Source of the DNA: Lentzea guizhouensis
GTDB lineage: Bacteria > Actinomycetota > Actinomycetes > Mycobacteriales > Pseudonocardiaceae
Direction: 5' to 3'
Assembly: GCF_001701025.1 (NCBI RefSeq)
Contig: NZ_CP016793.1
Span: 9,858,001 to 9,922,000, forward strand
DNA: 64,000 bases
Part shown: positions 39,826-49,185 of the stretch, in pieces
How the letters are laid out: each line of letters begins with the position of its first letter
Position numbering within the stretch: position 1 is the stretch's first letter
Made by a program: the position numbers and the translations under genes
The notes under the pieces: generated by a model
What the model saw: the letters and a program-made list of their open reading frames with translations, nothing else
Database searches by the model: none
What the model was told of the DNA's origin: nothing

Positions 39826-40473
39826 TCAGCGGGACCACGAGCAGGCGGTGAGCGCGGTGCTCAGCGTCAGCAACGCGCGCGGTGAGGTCGGACGGCACCC
39901 GGTGAGCCGTTCGACCTGCCGCAGCCGGTGGTCGAGCGTGCTGCGGTGCACGTCGAGGTCACGGGCGGCGGCCGCGCGGTTGCCGTCGTGCGCGATGAAC
40001 GCCCGCAGCGCGCTCACCAACGACGGCTGCGCGACGACGGGTTCGATCATCCGGCTCAGCCTGCGTGCCACGTGCGGCTGACGCAGGACCGCGAAGTCCG
40101 CCAGCACGTTCCGCAGCTCGTAGACGCCAGGCGCCCGGCCGGTCGCGACGCGCAGCACGTCCTCGGCCGTCGCCCGCGCCGGGGCGACGTCGTGCCGCCG
40201 GGCCCGCGCGACACCCATCCACACCTCACCGCCGGCCTTGCCGTGCAAGGTTTTCGCGAGTGCCGCGGGCTCCTGTTCGCACGGCAGCACCAGGCAACCG
40301 CCGCGCCTGCCGTCGAGCACCAGCGGGTCGTCGTACTGCCGTGCCACCGCGACGAGCGCGGCAGCACTGTCCTCAGTGGACGCACGATATGCGATCACGG
40401 CGCAGGTGAGCGCGCTGCCGTCCACCAGCACCGGCCTGTCCAACACCGGCCTGTCCAACACGGTCGTCGTCAC
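39826..40473 (-). CDS. PucR-type helix-turn-helix regulator, short
   Basis: 215 residues if GTG 40473 is used (frame open to 40509; neither start has a clear ribosome site). The C-terminal HTH_30 is clear: ALRAFIAHDGNRAAAARDLDVHRSTLDHRLRQVERLTG. The middle region GVYELRNVLADFAVLRQPHVARRLSRM is the usual PucR linker. It lacks an N-terminal ligand domain of the purine-catabolism type. It resembles the following frameshifted regulator. A 16-bp direct repeat (ACCGGCCTGTCCAACA twice) encodes its DRPVLDRPVL start. Ligand unknown. Confidence 0.8.
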   Translation of the reverse strand: MTTTVLDRPVLDRPVLVDGSALTCAVIAYRASTEDSAAALVAVARQYDDPLVLDGRRGGCLVLPCEQEPAALAKTLHGKAGGEVWMGVARARRHDVAPARATAEDVLRVATGRAPGVYELRNVLADFAVLRQPHVARRLSRMIEPVVAQPSLVSALRAFIAHDGNRAAAARDLDVHRSTLDHRLRQVERLTGCRPTSPRALLTLSTALTACSWSR

Positions 40474-40557
40474 GCGTTCAGACGCTAGGCAACCGCCGCG
40501 GGCCGGCACAGCCGCCTTGGGCAGGTCTTGAGGTTCGGCCGGGGAACGCGACCCCGG

Positions 40558-41480
40558 TCAGCCCCGGGCGTGCGCGCGGCTCATGGCGATCGCGGTGCCC
40601 AGAACGGCCAGGTCACGCGGGTTGACCGGGGACAGCCCGGTGAGCTGCTCCACCTGCCACAACCGGTAGTCGATGGTGCTGCGGTGGATGAACAGCTGCT
40701 TGACAGCTTCCGCGCGGTTGCCGTCCGCGTCGAGCAACGCGACGATCGTCTCGCACAGCACCGGGTTCGCGAGCAGCGGCGCGGCGACCCGGCCCAGCTC
40801 CTCGCGGACCTCCGGCGTCCCGGTGACGGCGGTCTCGAACAGCATGTCGTCGATCCGGTACACGCCCGGTGGCCGCCCGAGCGACAACACCAGCGCGTCG
40901 ATCTCGTCGACCTCCTTGCGGGCCAGCGGAACCCGCGCCGCGGGTCGTTCCGCCACGCACAGCCACACCTCGACGCCGAGCTCCTCCAGCACGTCCCGGC
41001 ACACCGGCAGCGCGGCCACCTCGGGCAGCGGCAGCAGGAGGTGCCCGGATCCGGACACGAGCACGGGTCCCTTGCGGCGGAACGCGGTCGCGACCCGGTC
41101 GAGGATGCCGCCGCGCACGGCGACGACCGTGTAGAAGGGACTGACGTCGGCCTCGGGCGCGGTGCCGGCGAGCAACGCGTCGGCCAGCCCGTCGTCCCCC
41201 GCGCGGAACGCGGCCATCAGCTCGGCCGCCAGCGCGTGCCCGCGGCGGCCAGCGCACGGGCGTCACCGAGCTCGTCGAGCATCGCCTCGGTGAGCAACCG
41301 GTCCGTGCACCGCAGGGCCACGACCACCTGTGCGACGGGCACCTCGGCCGTGCGCAGGCGCGCGCCGACCCGGTGCGCCGTGGCGACGGCGGCGTCCTCC
41401 CAGCCGTCGGAGTCCGCGGCGGCCGCGCGGTAGACGGCGAGGAACTCCTCGTGCAGCAGGCGGCCGACGTCGAACAGCAC
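40558..41480 (-). CDS. PucR-type regulator, frameshifted in this sequence
   Basis: Two frames together make a normal regulator. The N-terminal 87 residues (from GTG 41480, behind GGGGAG) end at 41217; the rest, from MAAFRAGDDGLADALL, runs to 40558 in another frame and ends with IHRSTIDYRLWQVEQLTG (HTH_30). Restoring one base at the CCC run near 41239 gives ALAAAGHALAAELMAAFRAG, as expected. As it stands, stop and ATG overlap (TGATG), so translational coupling of two peptides is conceivable. Divergent from the Crp-type gene with a PAS-LuxR-like operator between. Confidence 0.7.
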
Positions 41481-41527
41481 GGTCTGCTCCCCTCTTTCAC
41501 ACACCTGACAGGGAACCAGGACCGCAC

Positions 41528-41543
41528 CTGGGGAGATCCCCAG
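41528..41543. promoter_or_regulatory. PAS-LuxR (PimM-type) operator candidate
   Basis: CTGGGGAGATCCCCAG matches the PimM-family box CTVGGGAWWTCCCBAG at 15 of 16 positions. It lies 47 bp before the frameshifted PucR-type gene and 93 bp before the Crp-type gene. A PAS-LuxR regulator is encoded 4 kb away. Confidence 0.65.
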
Positions 41544-41636
41544 CGTTCTGCTGCGCCGCGTTCTCCTGCGCCACGCCAGTGTCGGTGGCCTTAACGTCGG
41601 CTGCACGTCCGGTCGCGCAACGAAGTGGAGTCGACG

Positions 41637-42404
41637 GTGGCACCCCAGCTGCTCGCGCCCCAGCCGCCCGCACCCCAGCCGCTCACACCTCAGCGGCTCG
41701 CGGTCCAGCGACCGGTCCTCACCCCCGCGCAGGAGTCGTGGCGCCGGTTCGCCCGCTCGCTGGAGCCGGTGGAGTTCGGCCGCGGCGACGTGCTGCTGCG
41801 GCTGGGCGTGCCCACCGAGGAGCTGTTCGTGCTGCGTTCGGGCAAGGCGAAGACGTGCGTGACCTCCAGCGACGGCCGCGAGCTGGTGCTGGACTTCCAC
41901 TGCGCGAACGAGGTCGTGGTGGAACCGACCCTGTTCGACGCGGCCCCGTCGGTGTCGACGACGGTCGCGATCACGGACGTGCGGGCGGGCCGGATCTCGC
42001 GCGCGGACCTGACGAAGTGGCTCGTGCTGTGCCCGGAGATCACCGAGCGGCTGCTGGGCTGCATCGCCCGCCGGCAGCGCGAGTCGCACCGGATGCGCAT
42101 GGACGTGGTGCAGCTGGACGCGCCCGCCCGCCTCGCGAAGGCGTTGCTGCGCCTGGCCGGCCGGTTCGGCAGCGACCGCTTCGGCACCGACCGCCGCGGC
42201 AGCCTGCTGATGGTCGAGGACCTCACCCAGGAGGAGCTCGGCCAGTACGTCGGCTCGCGGCGCGACACCGTGAACAAGACGCTCGCGGACTTCGCCCAGC
42301 GCGGCTGGATCTCGATCGAGCGCAAGAGCATCTTCCTCACCGACCCGGCGCAGCTCTCCCGCCGGGTGCGCGTCGGCATGCCCGCCGTACCGAAGCAGCG
42401 CTGA
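41637..42404 (+). CDS. Crp/Fnr-family transcriptional regulator
   Basis: 255 residues from GTG 41637, with GGAG six bases before it (GTG 41625 is an alternative). After a Pro/Gln-rich N terminus comes a cyclic-nucleotide-binding-type domain (about 35-150: VEFGRGDVLLRLGVPTEELFVL, GRELVLDFH). The C-terminal Crp HTH reads TQEELGQYVGSRRDTVNKTLADFAQRGWISIERKSIFL. Effector unknown; no Fe-S cysteine pattern of FNR. Divergent from the PucR-type gene, sharing the PimM-type site. Confidence 0.9.
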   Translation: MAPQLLAPQPPAPQPLTPQRLAVQRPVLTPAQESWRRFARSLEPVEFGRGDVLLRLGVPTEELFVLRSGKAKTCVTSSDGRELVLDFHCANEVVVEPTLFDAAPSVSTTVAITDVRAGRISRADLTKWLVLCPEITERLLGCIARRQRESHRMRMDVVQLDAPARLAKALLRLAGRFGSDRFGTDRRGSLLMVEDLTQEELGQYVGSRRDTVNKTLADFAQRGWISIERKSIFLTDPAQLSRRVRVGMPAVPKQR

Positions 42405-42429
42405 CCAACCAACGCAGGGAGATCCGCAC

Positions 42430-42834
42430 GTGACAACAGAAACCCGCACCGGCACGGGCAAGGTCGTGCTCGGGGTCGTCGCCGCCGTCGCGCTCGCGTC
42501 GCTCGGCAACGCCGCCGTGTCGTACCTGGCGCAGGCGCTGGGCGCGGACCCGGACACGGTCGAAGGCCTGAAACCACAGGGTTACGTCGTGCTCACCGCA
42601 CTCGGCGTGATCGTCGCCGCGGTCGCGTGGGCCATGATCCGCAAGCGCGCCAAAGATCCCGCGCGCACGCTCGGCAAAGTCGTCCCCGTCGTGGTCGTGC
42701 TGTCGTTCCTCGCCGACATCCCGGTGTTCTTCCTGCCGGGCGCCTCGGTCATCGGCGTGCTCGCGCTGATGGTCATGCACGTGGTCGTGGCAGCGGTCGC
42801 GGTGCCGATCTTCCGCCGCGTGCTCCCGGTCTGA
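42430..42834 (+). CDS. Small membrane protein (DUF6069-like)
   Basis: 134 residues, GTG start 42430, 25 bp after the Crp-type stop. Four predicted transmembrane helices (VVLGVVAAVALASLGNAAV; VVLTALGVIVAAVAWAMI; VVPVVVVLSFLADIPVFFL; GVLALMVMHVVVAAVAV). It matches the actinobacterial DUF6069 pattern as I know it. Role unknown. Likely co-transcribed with the Crp-type regulator. Confidence 0.8.
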   Translation: MTTETRTGTGKVVLGVVAAVALASLGNAAVSYLAQALGADPDTVEGLKPQGYVVLTALGVIVAAVAWAMIRKRAKDPARTLGKVVPVVVVLSFLADIPVFFLPGASVIGVLALMVMHVVVAAVAVPIFRRVLPV

Positions 42835-42853
42835 CGACCGGTCTGACGACGGC

Positions 42854-42886
42854 GAACGGCCGGGAGGGCACCCCTCCCGGCCGTTC
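42854..42886. terminator. Bidirectional terminator between DUF6069 and fabH-like genes
   Basis: A 15-bp perfect stem (GAACGGCCGGGAGGG and complement) with a three-base loop, 20 bp after the membrane-protein stop and 20 bp before the fabH-like stop. Confidence 0.88.
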
Positions 42887-42906
42887 TCGTCGCCAGTCCG
42901 CCGGAA

Positions 42907-43908
42907 CTAGTCCGCCAGGCTGACGTCCGGCCACACCAGCGTGGTCGCGCCCCACGTGAGCCCGCCGCCGAACGCCGTCAGCAACACCTTCTGCCCCGCC
43001 CGCAGCTCACCGACCCGCACGCCGTGCGCGAGCGCCAGCGGGATCGAGGCCGCCGAGGTGTTGCCGACCTCGGTGATGTTGGAGATGAACTTCTCGCGCG
43101 GCACCCCGAGCTCCTCCGACACCGCGTCGAGGATGCGGGTGTTGGCCTGGTGCGCGACCACCCTGTCCACATCGGACGTCACCCACCCGCTGCGCTTGAT
43201 CGCGGCGCGGGAGGCGGCGGCCATGCGGGTGACCGCGTTGGCGAAGACCTCGCGGCCCTCCATCTGGAAGAACTTGTCGCCGTGCGGCACGACGTCGCGT
43301 GACGACCGCTGCCGGGAACCGCCCGCGGGCACCGTGATGAGGTCCGACAGCTCTCCGTCGGAGCCCAGGTCGAACGGGCCCAGCGCGCCAGGCTCGTCCG
43401 GGCTGCCCGCCCGCAGCACGACCGCGCCCGCGCCGTCGCCGAAGATGACCGACGTGGTGCGGTCCTGCGGGTTGAGGATCGTGGAGTAGGCGTCACCGCC
43501 GATCACCACGAGGCTCTCCACGATCCCGGAGCTGATCAGCCCGGCGCCGACGCCGAGGCCGTACACGAAACCCGTGCACACGGCCGCGATGTCGAACGCG
43601 GGCACGTCGACCAGGCCGAGCCGCGACGCGATCTCCGGCGCCGTGGCCGGGCAGGGCCGGTCCGGTGTCGTGGTGGCGAGGACCACCCCGCCCGCGCCCG
43701 GCACGCCGGCCGAGCGCAGGGCCCGCCTGGCCGCCTCGACGGACAGGTCGGACGTCGCCATCCCGGGTTCGACGACGTGCCGGGTGGCGACGCCGATCCG
43801 GGTGCGGATCCACTCGTCCGTCGTGTCGAGCCTGGCGGTCAGCTCGTCGTTGGTGACCACTCGCGGCGGGAGCCATGACCCGAGTCCCGCGACCACCGCT
43901 GCGCGCAT
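42907..43908 (-). CDS. Beta-ketoacyl-ACP synthase III (FabH/KAS III-like)
   Basis: 333 residues. The active-site Cys-111 is in FDIAAVCTGFVYGL, His-253 in AHQANTRIL, Asn-283 in VGNTSAAS: a complete KAS III triad. FabH starts fatty acid or polyketide chains by condensing acyl-CoA with malonyl-ACP; in antibiotic clusters relatives supply unusual starters or esterify. It is the last gene of the minus-strand cluster set, 13 bp after the aldehyde dehydrogenase stop, and separated from ordinary fatty acid genes (no fabD, acpP or fabF alongside), so a specialised role in the cluster is likely but unproven. Confidence 0.93.
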   Translation of the reverse strand: MRAAVVAGLGSWLPPRVVTNDELTARLDTTDEWIRTRIGVATRHVVEPGMATSDLSVEAARRALRSAGVPGAGGVVLATTTPDRPCPATAPEIASRLGLVDVPAFDIAAVCTGFVYGLGVGAGLISSGIVESLVVIGGDAYSTILNPQDRTTSVIFGDGAGAVVLRAGSPDEPGALGPFDLGSDGELSDLITVPAGGSRQRSSRDVVPHGDKFFQMEGREVFANAVTRMAAASRAAIKRSGWVTSDVDRVVAHQANTRILDAVSEELGVPREKFISNITEVGNTSAASIPLALAHGVRVGELRAGQKVLLTAFGGGLTWGATTLVWPDVSLAD

Positions 43909-43921
43909 TCTCCGACCTTCC

Positions 43922-45397
43922 TCACCGGTTGTCCGCCAGCACTTCCGGGAGGAAGCGGCGGGGAAACCCTTGGAACACCACGGGACGCTGGAACCGTTCG
44001 ACGGCCCGCACGCCGACGGAGGTGTGGAACGGCGACGTCGTCGCGGGCCACGGACCGCCGTGGTGCATGGCGGGCGTGGTCGCGATGTCGTTCGGCCAGT
44101 CGTTCCACACGATCCGGCCCGCGCGCCCGGTCAGCTCATCGACCAGTTCCGGCAGGACGTCGTCGTCCTCGCCGTGCACGGTCGCGGTCAGCTGTCCCGG
44201 CATCGTCGCGGCGAGCTCCAGCAGTTCGGCGCTGGAGCGGTAGGTCGCCACGACTGCGACGGGCCCGAAGCACTCGGTGAGCGCGTCGGTCTGCCCCGCC
44301 AGCACGTCGGCCGCGGTGGTGCGCAACAACGTCGGTGCGTGCCCACCGGCGGTGGATCCGCCCTCCACCAGCACGTCCAGGAAAGCAGTGAGCGCTTCCA
44401 CGGCGGTTTCACACCGCTTCGCCACGAGCCGGTTGAACAGGGGTTCCGCCCGCAGCGCACGCACCTCGGCGGCGACCTGGCCGGCGAAACCCTCTGGTAC
44501 GACGAGAAGTCCGGGTTTGGTGCACAGCTGCCCGCTCGACTGCGCCAGCGCCGCGGCGAAGCCCTTGGCGATCTCCGCGCCCCGCACGGCGGCGGCCTGG
44601 CGCGTCACGAACACCGGGTTGACGCTGCCGAAGCCGCCGTAGAACGGGATCGGCTCCGGCCGGGTGGCGGCGAGGTGGTGCAGCTCGCGGCCGACGCGGG
44701 CGGAGCCGATGAACGCCACGGCCTTGATCCGCGGGTCTCCCACGAGCTCGCGGGCCCTGCGGGTGCCGTGCACCAGCGCGAACACGCCCTTGGGCAGCAC
44801 CGCTTCGACGATCTCGGCCGTGCGGTCGGCGAGGTCGGGATAGCTGTGGCTGGCTTTGAAGACGACCGGGCAGCCGGCGGCGAGCGCGGAGGCGGTGTCG
44901 TTGCCCGCCACGGAGAACGCGAACGGGAACGACGTGGAACCGAACACGGCGACCGGGCCGAGCGGGACGAGCACGCGCCGCAGGTCCGGTCGCGGGCCGG
45001 GCGGCCAGTCGGGGTCGGCGTGGTCGACCACGACCCCGTTGGCCGCGCCGGAACGCAGGTACCCGGCGAACGAGCGCAGCTGGAAGGTGGTGCGCCCCAC
45101 CTCGGCGCGCAACCGGCCGGCGGGCAGCCTGGTCTCCCACTCCGCCAGCGCGACGAGCTCGCCGGTCTCGCGGTCGAGTGCGGCGGCGACGGCGTCGAGG
45201 GCGTCGGCACGTTCGTCCTGGCCGGTGGCGCCCACGCGGGCGGCTCCGGCCGCCCGGTCCAGCACCGCGTCCTGCCACGGGTCCTGCGCTCGCGCGGCCG
45301 CTGTGCCCTCCGCGCGGTCGGGCACCGCGTCCCGTACCCGCGCGGTCACTGCGCCTTCCCCTGGCCCGTCCACCCGGTCGTCCACTGGCGCGTTCAC
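43922..45397 (-). CDS. Aldehyde dehydrogenase (NADP), KGSADH-like, with altered general-base site
   Basis: 491 residues. The nucleophile is Cys-292 (SSGQLCTKPG) and the cofactor strands (PVAVFGSTSFPFAF; KAVAFIGSARVG) resemble alpha-ketoglutaric-semialdehyde dehydrogenases. In that group the general-base glutamate lies in a F-x-G-E-L-x-S-x-N-P motif; here residues 252-261 read FYGGFGSVNP, so the glutamate position holds Gly-255. The codons are GGC GGC TTC and no indel would restore it. Either the enzyme is impaired, uses another base, or does a non-standard reaction. The first 60 residues are Ala/Asp/Arg-rich and poorly conserved-looking. Lies between PAS-LuxR and fabH, apparently in the cluster operon. 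Confidence 0.88.
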   Translation of the reverse strand: MNAPVDDRVDGPGEGAVTARVRDAVPDRAEGTAAARAQDPWQDAVLDRAAGAARVGATGQDERADALDAVAAALDRETGELVALAEWETRLPAGRLRAEVGRTTFQLRSFAGYLRSGAANGVVVDHADPDWPPGPRPDLRRVLVPLGPVAVFGSTSFPFAFSVAGNDTASALAAGCPVVFKASHSYPDLADRTAEIVEAVLPKGVFALVHGTRRARELVGDPRIKAVAFIGSARVGRELHHLAATRPEPIPFYGGFGSVNPVFVTRQAAAVRGAEIAKGFAAALAQSSGQLCTKPGLLVVPEGFAGQVAAEVRALRAEPLFNRLVAKRCETAVEALTAFLDVLVEGGSTAGGHAPTLLRTTAADVLAGQTDALTECFGPVAVVATYRSSAELLELAATMPGQLTATVHGEDDDVLPELVDELTGRAGRIVWNDWPNDIATTPAMHHGGPWPATTSPFHTSVGVRAVERFQRPVVFQGFPRRFLPEVLADNR

Positions 45398-45407
45398 GGG
45401 TCGTGCC

Positions 45408-46091
45408 CTACTTGATGTAGTCCGGGGAGACCCGGGGCGGCCAGCTGGCGACGCTGAGCACGCCGAGGCTGTAGGCGCGCGAGACGAGCGCGGCGCGGTT
45501 GGGGGCCTTGAGCTTCTTCAGCATGGTGCCGACGTGGTACTCGACGCCCTGGCGGGACAGGAAGAGCCGCGAGGCCAGCCGGACGGTCGACTCGCCGGTG
45601 GCGATGCCCTCGAGGATGCGGGCGTCGAGCTCGGTGAGGATGCGGTTGCGGTCGACGACGACGGCGTTGGGCTGCTCGCCCTTCTCCGGGTTCACGACGA
45701 CGACGAACTGCACCAGGTCGCCATGCGCGTCGTGCACCGCGATGCCGGTGATGTCGCCGGTGAAGACGGCGTGGCGCGGGCCGATGCCGGCGAGGTGCTC
45801 GACGAAGCGCTGCCGGCGGCCCTCGGTCAGCCGGTCGAACTGTTTGCGCATGGGGCCGTGCACGCCGGGGTGCAGCAGCTCGTAGAAGCTGCGGCCGACG
45901 AGCGACTCGCGGGAGTGCCCGAACTGCGTCACGAAGTCGTCGTTGGCCTCCACGACGCGCAGCCCGAGGTCGAGGCGGGCGAGGCACAGGCCGGACCGCT
46001 CCAGCAGAGACCGGAACACGTCGGCGTCGGGAACGACGGAAGCGCCGTTGAAGTGGTCGTGTGCGAGAGAACCAGCGGCAACAGTGTGCAT
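45408..46091 (-). CDS. PAS-LuxR transcriptional regulator (PimM-like)
   Basis: 227 residues. An N-terminal PAS domain (about 25-135: LARLDLGLRVVEANDDFVTQFG, GRSFYELLHPGVHGPMRKQF) is joined to a LuxR helix-turn-helix (about 155-215: DARILEGIATGESTVRLASRLFLSRQGVEYHVGTMLKKLKAPNRAALV). This two-domain form is the regulator type found in polyene macrolide clusters (PimM, AmphRIV, NysRIV), where it binds CTVGGGAWWTCCCBAG boxes. The site at 41528 fits that box. ATG start at 46091. Presence of this family strongly suggests the polyketide made here is a polyene or similar macrolide. Confidence 0.93.
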   Translation of the reverse strand: MHTVAAGSLAHDHFNGASVVPDADVFRSLLERSGLCLARLDLGLRVVEANDDFVTQFGHSRESLVGRSFYELLHPGVHGPMRKQFDRLTEGRRQRFVEHLAGIGPRHAVFTGDITGIAVHDAHGDLVQFVVVVNPEKGEQPNAVVVDRNRILTELDARILEGIATGESTVRLASRLFLSRQGVEYHVGTMLKKLKAPNRAALVSRAYSLGVLSVASWPPRVSPDYIK

Positions 46092-46489
46092 CGGAGAGTA
46101 TCCCTCTCGATCTCGTCGAACTCGGTTCCGCGACTCGGAGCGGTGTGAACGAAACTTGAGCGGGTCAGCAGGTGATCTAGGTTTATTTCCCGAATCTCAC
46201 CTTGACACGAATGAATCGTAGGAAGATCTGCCGAAGCCGGTCAACGAGGTGTGAGGGGTGACCCCTAATGTTGTGGTAGGGGGATATCGGGGGTTCGGAG
46301 TGCCGTCCGAGCATTTCGGTCGCACGTTTCGGTCGCGTCTCACCAGATGGCGGTCGAACACCCTGAGCTGGGCGGATACCAGCTGAGACGACGGCACCGC
46401 CACCGCGCGGTCACTCCCCCGTCACTCCACTGTGCCGCAAGACGGTACAAGAAATTCGTAGATGTGTCGGTGGTGTTGCCACAACGCCG
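46092..46489. other. 398-bp intergenic region upstream of PAS-LuxR gene
   Basis: No gene seen. It holds the palindrome AGGGGTGACCCCT (46254-46266), a G-rich stretch with GGATATC (46278-46295), and a direct repeat TTTCGGTCGC (46314-46323 and 46327-46336, 13-bp phase). An AT-rich segment near 46170-46200 could be the PAS-LuxR promoter. All are candidate sites for the LuxR-type regulators nearby. Confidence 0.45.
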
Positions 46490-49185
46490 TCACACCGGCG
46501 GCGGACAGGCCCGGTCGAGCGCACCCGCGAGTTCGGTGCGGCGCCGGATGCCGAGCTTGCGGAACGAGTTCGTGAGGTGCTTCTCGACCGCTCTGCTGGT
46601 CACGGCGAGCGCTTCCGCGATCTCGGCGTTGGTGAGACCCTGGACGACGAGACCGGCGACTTTGAACTCGGCACGGGTCAATGCCACGAGAATGGCGGGC
46701 GAATTCCCGTCGAGTTCCCGCGCGGTTCTTCCGGCAAGCTCGTGCGCACCGCTGCGGGTCGCGAGCCGGTGGGCTTCTTCGAGGTGCTGTCGCGCCGACG
46801 TGTGGCCATCGGCTCGTGCGCGCGCACCGAGCTGAAGCAGCGTCTTGGCGCGTTCGTACGGGTTGGCGTGCAGGGTCTGCACGGACTCGTGGAGCAGGTC
46901 GAGCCCCTTGCGGCCGGGCGTGTAGCGGCCGAGCACGCGCAACGCCCGGCCGATGCCGACCGGCGCACCCCACTCGACCGCGCGTTCCCACGCCTGGGCG
47001 GCTGCGTCCCGTGCGGCATCGAGGTCACCGAGATGGGCATGCAGCCGTGCGGTGGACACGCACCACGGCAGCAGCACGGGATTGCGCCAGCCGACGCCGT
47101 CGAAAACACGCCCGCTCTCTTGTAGCTCCGCGAGTGCTCTGGCGTGGTCTCCGGCCAACGACAGCCCCACGGCGTTGATCATCCGGTAGGTGGCGTCGAC
47201 GCCGGGCAGTTCGTCGCGGTCGGGCCGGGAGGCGAGCAGTTTCCCGATCAGCTCCGGTTCTCGCAGGTCCATCGCGACGGCGCAGAGGGCGATCGGCCCG
47301 GTCGTGGTGTCGCCGCGCCAGTCGAGCACGGCGAGGTCGACCGCGTCCTCGGCGGCGCGGCGGGCTTCTCCCGGCCGGCCGAGGTGCATGAGCACGAACG
47401 ACTGCTGCGCGCGGATCAGCGCCCGTTCGACGGTGTTCGTGGCCGCCTTCAGGGCGTTGTCGAGCCACGGCACGGCCACGTGGGCGGCGTCGGCGGCGGC
47501 GAGTGCCTTGATCAGCAACGGCAGCGCGGTGTGGACGTGCCGGGGGTGCGGTGGTTCCTGGGCGAGAACGGCGCCGGCCAGGCGGGCGATCTCGTGGGCG
47601 GGCAGTTTCGCGGTGACCATGGCCGCGTCGATCAGGACGATCTGCAGCTCCCGTTCGCCGGGGGTCGTGCCGTGGACGTGCTTCAGGCGTTCGACGGCCG
47701 ATGCGAGCAATGCGGGGTCGGAGTGCCACACGCACCGTTGGCGCGCCTCAAGCCGAGGGGCGAGCTCTGTGTCGTGGCCCAGGTCGGCGACGACTTGGTC
47801 GATGAGAGCACGCACTGGCCGTGGCGCGCACCCGAGCGCGGTGGGCGCCAACCGGACGAGGGCTGCCGCTCTCTCTCGTACGTCTGTGAACAGCGGCACG
47901 GCGTAGGAGACGTGCCGGACGGACGCGGCGGGGTCGAAGAACCGTTCGGCGGTGGCGAGGTCGACCAGCAGCCGGGCGCGGTGGGCGGAGTCGCAGGTGA
48001 CCTCGCGCAGGGCTCGCCGCAGGTACCTGGCCGCGGTCTCCGGCGCACCGCGGCGCATCGCGGTGGCCGCCGCCTCGCGCAGCGTGCCGACCGCCCAGTC
48101 GTCCTGGCGGTGGTGACGGCGAGCAGCCGGGCGGCGACCTGTTCGGCCGGCCGGCCGCTGTCGTGCAGCATCCGCACGGCCCTCGCCTGCCAGCACTCGC
48201 GTTCGGCGACCGTCATGGACTCCTCGACGGCGGCGGATGGTGGGCTTGCCGGTGCAGAGCCCGGCGCGTCGAGGACCCGCCTGGCGGTGCGGGCCTCGTC
48301 GGGGTCCAGCCCGGCGAGGGGGCCGGCGAGCTCGTCGTCGTCACCGAGGGTGGCCGCGGCCCTGGCGTAGTCCTGGACCTGCCGCGACTGGGTGGCGAGG
48401 CCGCGGACCAGGCGTTCGATCAGCCGGGCCGGGCGCAGCTCGCGGACGTGCGCGACCTGGTCGGCGGTGGGGCTGGTGACGTGCAGCAGCACCGCGCACA
48501 GGAACAGCGGGGTGCCTCCGGTGGCGGCGAGGCAGGCGGTGACGAACGCGGGGTCCGGCGGCTGGCCGGTGCGGCGTTCGACGAGCTCGGCGACGGCGTC
48601 ACGGGACAACGGCTGCGGACGGATCTCGTTGCGGCGCAACGACTCCAGCACAGGCCGCGGTTCGCCGTCCCTGGTCGTGACGACGACGAGGACCGGCCGC
48701 CCGGCCAGCACGCCGGTGAGCTTCGCGAGCCAGCGCAGCGACGGGTCGTCGGCCCACTGGAGGTCGTCGACCACCACCAACGTCGGCTGGTCGGCGCTGA
48801 TCGCGCAGATGAGCGCGGTGAGGCCCTGGACGGCGGCCTCCTGCACGGCGAACGCGGCGCCGGCGGGCTCGTCGTCGCAGAAGACCACCCGCGCGAGCCC
48901 GGCCGCTCCCCCGAACCACCGTTCCCCGGTCTCGTGCGACGCACCGGACAGCACCGGGTCGAGCAGCTGCCGGGCGACCCCGAACGCGAAGTCGCGTTCC
49001 AGCGCCGCGCAGGTGGCGGTGAGGACGCGGAACCCGTGTGCCCGTGCGGCGAGCGCGTCGAGCAACGCGGACTTGCCGCAGCCGAGCGGGCCGCTGATGA
49101 CGAACTGGTCGCCGTGGCCTGCGCGGGCGCGGTCGAGTGCCTCGGTCAGCAGGCGCAGCTCGCTGGCGCGTTCGAGCAGGACCAT
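46490..49185 (-). CDS. LAL-type LuxR regulator 1 (frameshifted near 48.11 kb)
   Basis: With one frameshift corrected the product is about 898 residues, the normal size for the large ATP-binding LuxR (LAL/MalT-like) activators of polyketide clusters. N-terminal AAA part: Walker A SGPLGCGKSALLDAL, Walker B LVVVDDLQWADDPSL. C-terminal helical repeats end in a LuxR HTH (ALTRAEFKVAGLVVQGLTNAEIAEALAVTSRAVEKHLTNSF..LG). The frame changes where AARLLAVT meets QDDWAVGTLREAA, next to 48106-48115. Start ATG 49185 overlaps the stop of LAL 2 (TGATG), so the two are translationally coupled. Confidence 0.82.
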
